DNA of 64,000 nucleotides from Anastrepha obliqua (Eukaryota > Arthropoda > Insecta > Diptera > Tephritidae), in contig NC_072892.1 of assembly GCF_027943255.1 (NCBI RefSeq), positions 158,598,792 through 158,662,791 on the forward strand, given 5' to 3'. Under the pieces are notes generated by a model, which saw nothing but the letters and a program-made list of their open reading frames with translations, did not search any database and was not told where the DNA came from. The translations under genes and the position numbers were made by a program. Of this stretch, positions 58,831-64,000 are shown in pieces. Each line of letters begins with the position of its first letter. The stretch's first letter is position 1.

Positions 58831-59386
58831 GTCTTCAAACTAGTGCTCATGTGTGTGTGTGTATTTGTGTGTGCTGCTTTGCAGCAATTTTCATTGGCTT
58901 TTAATTGCTTGGAAAAGTAAGGGAAAACCGCAACACAGCCATTGACTGCTCGATATAGAATTTATATGTGTGTTTGTATGTGAATCTCGTGCTGAGAGGG
59001 TTAATTTTTAATAACTTTTTTATTAACAATATAAGTGGCCGCATTAATGAGGTGTTCGACGCGCTTGAGACTTTTTACGTATCGAAGGAAACATTTTTAT
59101 GTGACATTAAAATACTGAACTGATAAAAATGTTGTAAAAAACACAATTTGAATAAAATTAAACGAAATTAAACTTAAGTCGAATAAAAAGAAAATAAAAC
59201 ACAAAAGTAATGTGGAACAAATTAACTAACAGGAATGATGTGACGCATAAAATTTGGAAAGCTGTAGTTAGAAAAAAAGTAAATAGGACTGGTCACTAAA
59301 ATAGGTACTTTGCGGTTGACTCTTGCATTCTAACTTATTAAGGTTCTCGACTCATTTGAAATGGGGTTGTTTTGGGTGGTTCTTGA

Positions 59387-59712
59387 AAAGCGTGTAAAAC
59401 GGAAACATAAAAATAATATTTATTTTTTTTATTTCCAGTATTTAATTTTTGATCATTGTTAAAAAACTAAAAAAATTTTTTTTGGTTCTGTAAATTTTTT
59501 GGACTTAAGGGCACACACAACAAAATTATTGGACCTCCAAGTGCTCAGCGATAAATTTGTAAGAGTTTTTTGTTTTCGAAGATTGAAAACAAGTCTCCGC
59601 TCCTCAACGTTGCAATGCGTGTAAAACTGAGACGAAAAAAAATTTTTTATTTTTTTGTTCAGTATTTTATTTTCTAATCAATTATTAAAAAATAAAAAAA
59701 TTTTGTTTGCTA
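59387..59712 (-). repeat. Left arm of a Tc1-like inverted repeat
   Basis: The reverse complement matches 61438-61790 in blocks: TTTTTAACAATxxACC, AAAATACTGAA, TTACACGC, GAGGAGCGGAGACTTGTT and TTTATCGCTGAGCACTTGG. A second, diverged copy of the first module follows toward 59387. Confidence 0.7.
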
Positions 59713-59910
59713 TGCGAGGTTCGTTCAAAAAGTTGTCAGCCTTCAAAAAATGGTCTTCCAAAAAGTATGTCGCTGGCGACATGTATTCCAGGATTCACAG
59801 CTGTCTGATATCAAAAGGCAAAGAGGTTTTTCTTCAGGATGAATGAATAAAAAAAAATTAACAAAGATGAAAAACTTTTTTTTGACTCTTTTTTTGACTT
59901 CGAAAAAATA

Positions 59911-61187
59911 TCCGGTGTATAACTAATTAATTTCGTATTTGTTACTAACCTCATATCTATTTATGTAGTCAATATTTTGACAGTGACAGATATTCTATGT
60001 TAAAGCGCTCAAAAAAATCAAGTAAATTTGATATGTCACTGTGAATATTAGTTAATACACAATTTTTTTTTATTACAGTCAAAATGTCAAATTACGCTCC
60101 AAAAAAACAGCATTTGCGGAGAGGTTTGCTTTTGGTCTTCAATTTAAAGAAAAGTGCAACAGAAGCACATCGTTTACTCTCAGAAGCTTATCCTGAATAT
60201 GCTCCAGAGGTTAGAGTATGTCAGCAGTGGTTTGCACGATTTAAAAGTGGTGATTTTGACACAGAAGACAAAGAGCTATCAGGTCCATCAAAAAAGTTTG
60301 AAGACGTAGAATTGGAGGCATTACTCAATTAAGATCCATGTCAAACTCAAGAAGAACTGGGAAAAACATTGGAAGTCACTTCACAAGCCATTTCTAAACG
60401 TTTAAAAGCAGCCGGATACATTCACAAACAAGGAAATCGCGTGCCACACGAATTGAAGCCGAGTGACGTTGAGAGACGATTTTGTATGTCTGAAATGCTG
60501 CTTAATCGCCACAAAAAGAAACCGTTTTTGCATCGTATTGTCACTGGCGATTAAAAGTGGATTCATTACGACAACCCAAAGCGTAAAAGATCATATGTGA
60601 AGCCAGGCCAATCAGCCAAATCGACACCCAAGCCGAATATTCATGGTTTGAAGGTAATGCTCTGTATTTGGTGGGATCAGGAGGGTGTGTTGTACTATGA
60701 GCTGTTAAAATCGGGTCGGACGATCACGAGTGAGCTATACAGGCAACAATTGATACATTGGAAGCAAGCAATAGCTGAAAAACGGCTAGAATGGGCGACC
60801 AGACACGAGAAATTGATTTTCCATCATGACAATGCTCGGCCACATGTTGCAGTACTGGTCAAAAATTATTAGGAAAATGCCGGATGGGAAATTCTACCTC
60901 ACCCTCCTTATAGCCCAGACATAGCTCCTTCTGATTACCACTTGTTTCGGTCGATGCAGAATTATGCGGTTCACCAATGTTAAAGGTATTAAAAACTGGC
61001 TTGATGACTTTCTCGGCGCAAGAGATGAGAAGTTTTTTTGGGATGGAATCCATAAATTGCCTGAAAGATGGGAAAAAATTGCCGCTTCCGATGGACAATA
61101 TTTTGAATAGAATATTTTTTCACTTTTATACTTAAATAAATGTTTTTTTTAATAAAAAAATACGAAATTAATTAGTTGCATAGCCAC
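59911..61187 (+). mobile_element. Mos1-like (mauritiana-type) mariner
   Basis: Inner inverted repeats AACTAATTAATTTCGTA (59921) and its complement (61161) bracket a mariner transposase gene. The subfamily call rests on the protein, which resembles the Drosophila mauritiana type (LKKSATEAHRLL, KRSYVKPGQ, YELLKSGRT). Exact outer ends are uncertain. Confidence 0.75.
60084..61110 (+). pseudogene. Broken Mos1-like transposase gene
   Basis: It starts MSNYAPKKQHLRRGLLLVFN at 60084 and reads to ELEALLN, where TAA breaks the frame at 60330. It resumes SQAISKRLKAAGYIHKQGNR, VPHELKPSDVERRF and HRIVTGD, where a stop follows the first catalytic Asp (GAA of TGDEKW to TAA). Then YVKPGQSAKSTPKPN, CIWWDQEGVLYYELL, FHHDNARPHVA, a stop near 60870, [16 protein letters not shown] and a final KLPERWEKIAASDGQYFE with a frameshift between. 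All three Asp codons remain, but at least three stops and a shift make it dead. Confidence 0.85.
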
Positions 61188-61437
61188 GATCTTAAAAAAA
61201 AAATTGACAGAATGGCGGACGTTCAAATTTGAAAAATCGTTTTTTGACTCTTTTTTTGACTTTAAGGGTCCGAAAAAAATACTAAAATTTACTTCAAATG
61301 ATCGCAGTTTACATGATAACGACATCAATTCCACGTCATTTAAATTTTATTCCATCAAAATTGGTTCAGTAGACCCGGCTGTGTACATTGCGTGAATACC
61401 ATTTTTTAAAGGCTAATAACCTTTTGAACGAACCTCG

Positions 61438-61790
61438 TATGGTCAAAACAAAATTTTTATTTTTTAACAATGGACCAAAAAATAAAATACTGAAAACAAA
61501 AATAAAGTTCTATTTTTCGTTTTCGTCTTACACGCTTTAAAAAACACTCGATTTCAAATAAGGCGAGGGCCTTAACTGGAAATTTTTTAATGTAACTTTA
61601 ATGACGAAAAACTAATAATTAATATGAATTTCCTACAAAGTCGCGTCATGCGCAGCATTGCACAGTTGAGGAGCGGAGACTTGTTGTATAGTAAATCCCC
61701 GAAAACAGAAAAAATCGTACAAATTTATCGCTGAGCACTTGGGGATCCAAATTTTGTTGTCTTTGCCCCTAAGCACAAAAAATCAATAGA
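61438..61790 (+). repeat. Right arm of the Tc1-like inverted repeat
   Basis: See the left arm at 59387-59712. This arm has an extra ~110-bp segment between its two modules and leads directly into a Tc1-like transposase remnant. Confidence 0.7.
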
Positions 61791-61799
61791 GCTACGAAA

Positions 61800-62310
61800 A
61801 GAGGAAAAGAAAACGGCTTCCGCTACTGATAATGTAATTGTGACTCTTGCGAAGAGGGATTCTTTTAAGCCACCAAAGGCCATTGGAGCTGAAATCGATA
61901 ACGTAGCATCAGCGAGAACTGTACGGCGTCGATTACGAAACATGAAACCAGGCAGAGTAGCTTCTAAAGTTCCTCTGTTGAAACAAACAAATTTAAGGAA
62001 AAGGAACGTTTTGCTCAAGAGCACAAGTCATAGAGGGTACCCAAAAATGGCATAACATACTTTGGAGCGACTAAACAAAAATACATTTATTTGGACACGA
62101 TGCTGGGCGAAATATCAGATGGCCTAAAGGATAAAAATTCTCACTGCGGTTCACACAAAAAAAAAACATAGTCAATCAAGGCGGCAACATAACGAATTGG
62201 GAATGCTTCTCTTGGTTTGGGGTAGGATATATTCACCTCATAAGCAATAAAGTGGATAAATACATTTTTAAGGACATACTTCAAGAAGTGATGCTACCAT
62301 TTGCAGAGGA
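61800..62310 (+). pseudogene. Tc1-like transposase remnant
   Basis: The + strand reads VIVTLAKRDSFKPPKAIGAE, SARTVRRRLRNMKPGRVASK and PLLKQTNLRKRNVL, then after breaks NITNWECFSWFGVGYIHLIS and NKVDKYIFKDILQEVM. The ARTVRRRL and W-x-CFSW-x-GVG patterns are typical of Tc1 family transposases. Catalytic residues cannot be placed because of shifts. Confidence 0.75.
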
Positions 62311-62314
62311 GAAC

Positions 62315-63060
62315 ATGCCACTTCACAGAAATCATCGAAGTTGACCGTCAGGAGTTAGGAGCCTGGGAGCCTGTGTGCCTCACGATCTCAACGAAAAAAA
62401 CAAAGAAAGTCGCCTTCAAATTGCTTCTCAGCATCTCGCCCGCCATTGAGCAACACGCGGTTATAAACAGCGCTTTTTGTACCGAATCGTCACGGGAGAT
62501 GGAAATGGTGTCTATACATCAATATGAGGCAAAGAAAGGAGCGGGTGGTTTCAGAAGATACGCCAAAGCCGAGAGTCAAGCCGGTTTTTAATGGGGACTG
62601 GAACTGGGACTGGGACTGCAAGGGCATGGTGCACTGTAAAGTGCTCGAAAAGAATGCCATGGTAACCAAGGAGCTCTATATTGCCCAGCTAAACCGCGTG
62701 AATGAGGCTATTCGACTGAAAAGACCTTATCGACATGGTCAAACCATACTACTTCACGACAACGCCAGGTCACATGTTGCATAAATCGTCAAAGCCGCAT
62801 TGCAAGAGCTCGGATGGGAGGTCCTTCAGCATCCGCCCTATTCTCCGTACCTTGCACTGACCGATTACCATCTTTTACGCTCCCTGTCAAACCAGATGAA
62901 GTGCGTTACCTTCGATAACAAAGAGATTCTTAAAAACTGGCTCAATAATTTCTTTGACACCAGACCAGGCGATTTTTGGCGGAACGGCATCAACGAATTG
63001 GAGGTGGAAACAGCAACAATAACACCGCGTTACACACATTCTGTCCTATGAACCGAATGT
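62315..63060 (+). pseudogene. Mariner transposase fragment
   Basis: The + strand reads PHDLNEKNKESRLQIASQHL, RFLYRIVTGDGNG, ELYIAQLNRVNEAIRLKRPY, TILLHDNARSHVA, a stop, then ALQELGWEVLQHPPYSP, ALTDYHLLRSLSNQMK and NWLNNFFDTRPGDFWRNGIN. The three catalytic aspartates are visible (TGDGNG, HDNAR, TDYHL), but frame breaks are several. It belongs to another mariner group than the neighbours. Bases 63061-63377 show nothing. Confidence 0.8.
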
Positions 63061-63377
63061 ACTTTTTCGGAAAGGGGATAAAAAATAAAAATACACGTGT
63101 ATCGGCGATTTTCATGTACACTTCCCATTTTTTTTTTTGTATTTTATAACTTTAAACGAGCAATTCTTGTATGCATATCTGTATACTATACAGTGTATAG
63201 CCACACGATTTCAGGATTAGCTTAACGGATTTGAATGAAATTGGGCACACAGATAGTGTATCACATTTCAAGACTTTTCACCGATGTTCACAATGTTGGT
63301 GGCAGAGTTGCCACATGTTCGAAATTAAAAAAAAATTGCATGAGATATGCCGAGGTGGGTATCAAAAGAAAGGTATT

Positions 63378-63690
63378 TCACTCCGCATTACAATAGAGAT
63401 ATAAAACCCCGAATTTTTTTATTAATTTTATTATATTAAAATAAAAAATTGTTACATTAAAAATTGTAATACCTTCTATTTTTGCGTTTGTAAGCATTTG
63501 TGTCAGTATCGCGACAAATAGACCAACAGTATTCGCCAAGCATATGCGTAATGTCTTGTCCTTTAAAGCGTTTTTCAATAGCCCCAATGTCCTGATGGAA
63601 CCTTTCGCCATGTTCATCGCTACAAGCTCCTAAATCACCAGGGAAACAATCTAAATAATTGTGAAGGAAATGGATCTTTAGCGACATTAA
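63378..63690 (-). CDS. Fragment of a dispersed invertebrate protein family
   Basis: The minus strand reads MSLKIHFLHNYLDCFPGDLG, DEHGERFHQDIGAIEKRFKG and MLGEYCWSICRDTD-AYKRKN. From memory, closely similar FPxxLGxxSDEHGERFHQD sequences occur in many arthropod genomes as multi-copy genes, probably mobile-element derived, of unknown function. Two overlapping frames (63687-63457 and 63617-63378) are needed to read it, so a frameshift or splice is present. No upstream exon could be assigned. Confidence 0.5.
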
Positions 63691-64000
63691 TATTTTTCGT
63701 AAGATGAAATATACAGCTTAACTTAAAACAATTGTCAAAGTATACGTCTCCTAGTAGCGCAACTGTCAGATGATCGGAACTTCCGGAACTGTAACAAACA
63801 CACAAACGGCACAGAGTGTGTTGTATGAAACAATAAATTAAAGGTTAATAAGTTGTTTAAAAATTTGGAGTCCCTTCAAGTTGTGTCGAAAATTTAGAAA
63901 AATTTTTTTTTTAGAAAAAAAAAAAAATTGAAGAAAATCTGAGAATTGATAAATTTTTTTTTTTTAATTTTACATAATAAAAACATTTCCACGAGTCTGC

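Larger units (their letters stand above)
59713..61437. mobile_element. TA-flanked element between the inverted arms
   Basis: The ends CGAGGTTCGTTCAAAA and TTTTGAACGAACCTCG are inverted repeats, with TA on the outer side (two extra bases on the left). The words TTTTTTGACTCTTTTTTTGA occur in direct orientation at about 59876 and 61240. It surrounds a Mos1-like mariner and is probably a separate, older element. Confidence 0.6.

Overview
This is eukaryotic, insect-type DNA, most probably from a higher fly (Diptera, tephritid-like). The signs are spliced genes with GT-AG introns, no bacterial gene layout, AT-rich spacers with CA, CAA and TGTA microsatellites, and a very high load of mariner, rosa-type (DD41D), RTE, Jockey and I-like elements. 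The rosa group was first described from a Ceratitis fruit fly. The species call is inference.

One host gene is supported. It lies on the minus strand from about 8717 down to base 1 and runs off the window. I resolve seven coding exons with matching splice phases: 8717-8456, 6170-5440, 5368-4705, 4536-4489, 4203-3605, 889-582 and 507-1. They encode about 1,040 residues: an N-terminal beta-propeller-like part, low-complexity linkers and the start of a helical repeat (alpha-solenoid) part. I do not recognise the family. Introns 1 and 5 hold transposon debris, and the 3' splice site of intron 1 sits in a perfect 60-bp tandem duplication.

Nearly everything from 9.4 kb to the end is repeats. 9.5-16.5 kb: an internally deleted mariner, a TA-flanked MITE, a TTAA-flanked MITE, a foldback-like element with 96-bp perfect inverted repeats around a ~96-bp minisatellite, and a mariner with an almost complete transposase. 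17-18.6 kb: simple-sequence-rich DNA. 19-21.5 kb: a four-level nest of transposons. 21.9-31.6 kb: fragments of RTE, Jockey and I-like LINEs and two decayed mariners. 31.8-35.0 kb: a near full-length but dead RTE LINE with a 13-bp target duplication, inserted in another LINE. 35-45 kb: rosa-type relics, SINEs and a hAT-like MITE. 45.8-58.2 kb: many 3' pieces of I-, RTE- and R1-like LINEs plus SINE copies. 59.3-63.1 kb: a Tc1-like inverted repeat split by a nested Mos1-like mariner, a Tc1 transposase relic and another mariner fragment. 63.4-63.7 kb: a piece of a dispersed protein family.

These parts do not form an operon or pathway. The window is a short host gene end followed by a transposon graveyard whose insertion order can be read from target-site duplications. 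Only the mariner transposase at 15.4-16.4 kb keeps a long uninterrupted reading frame with all three catalytic aspartates.
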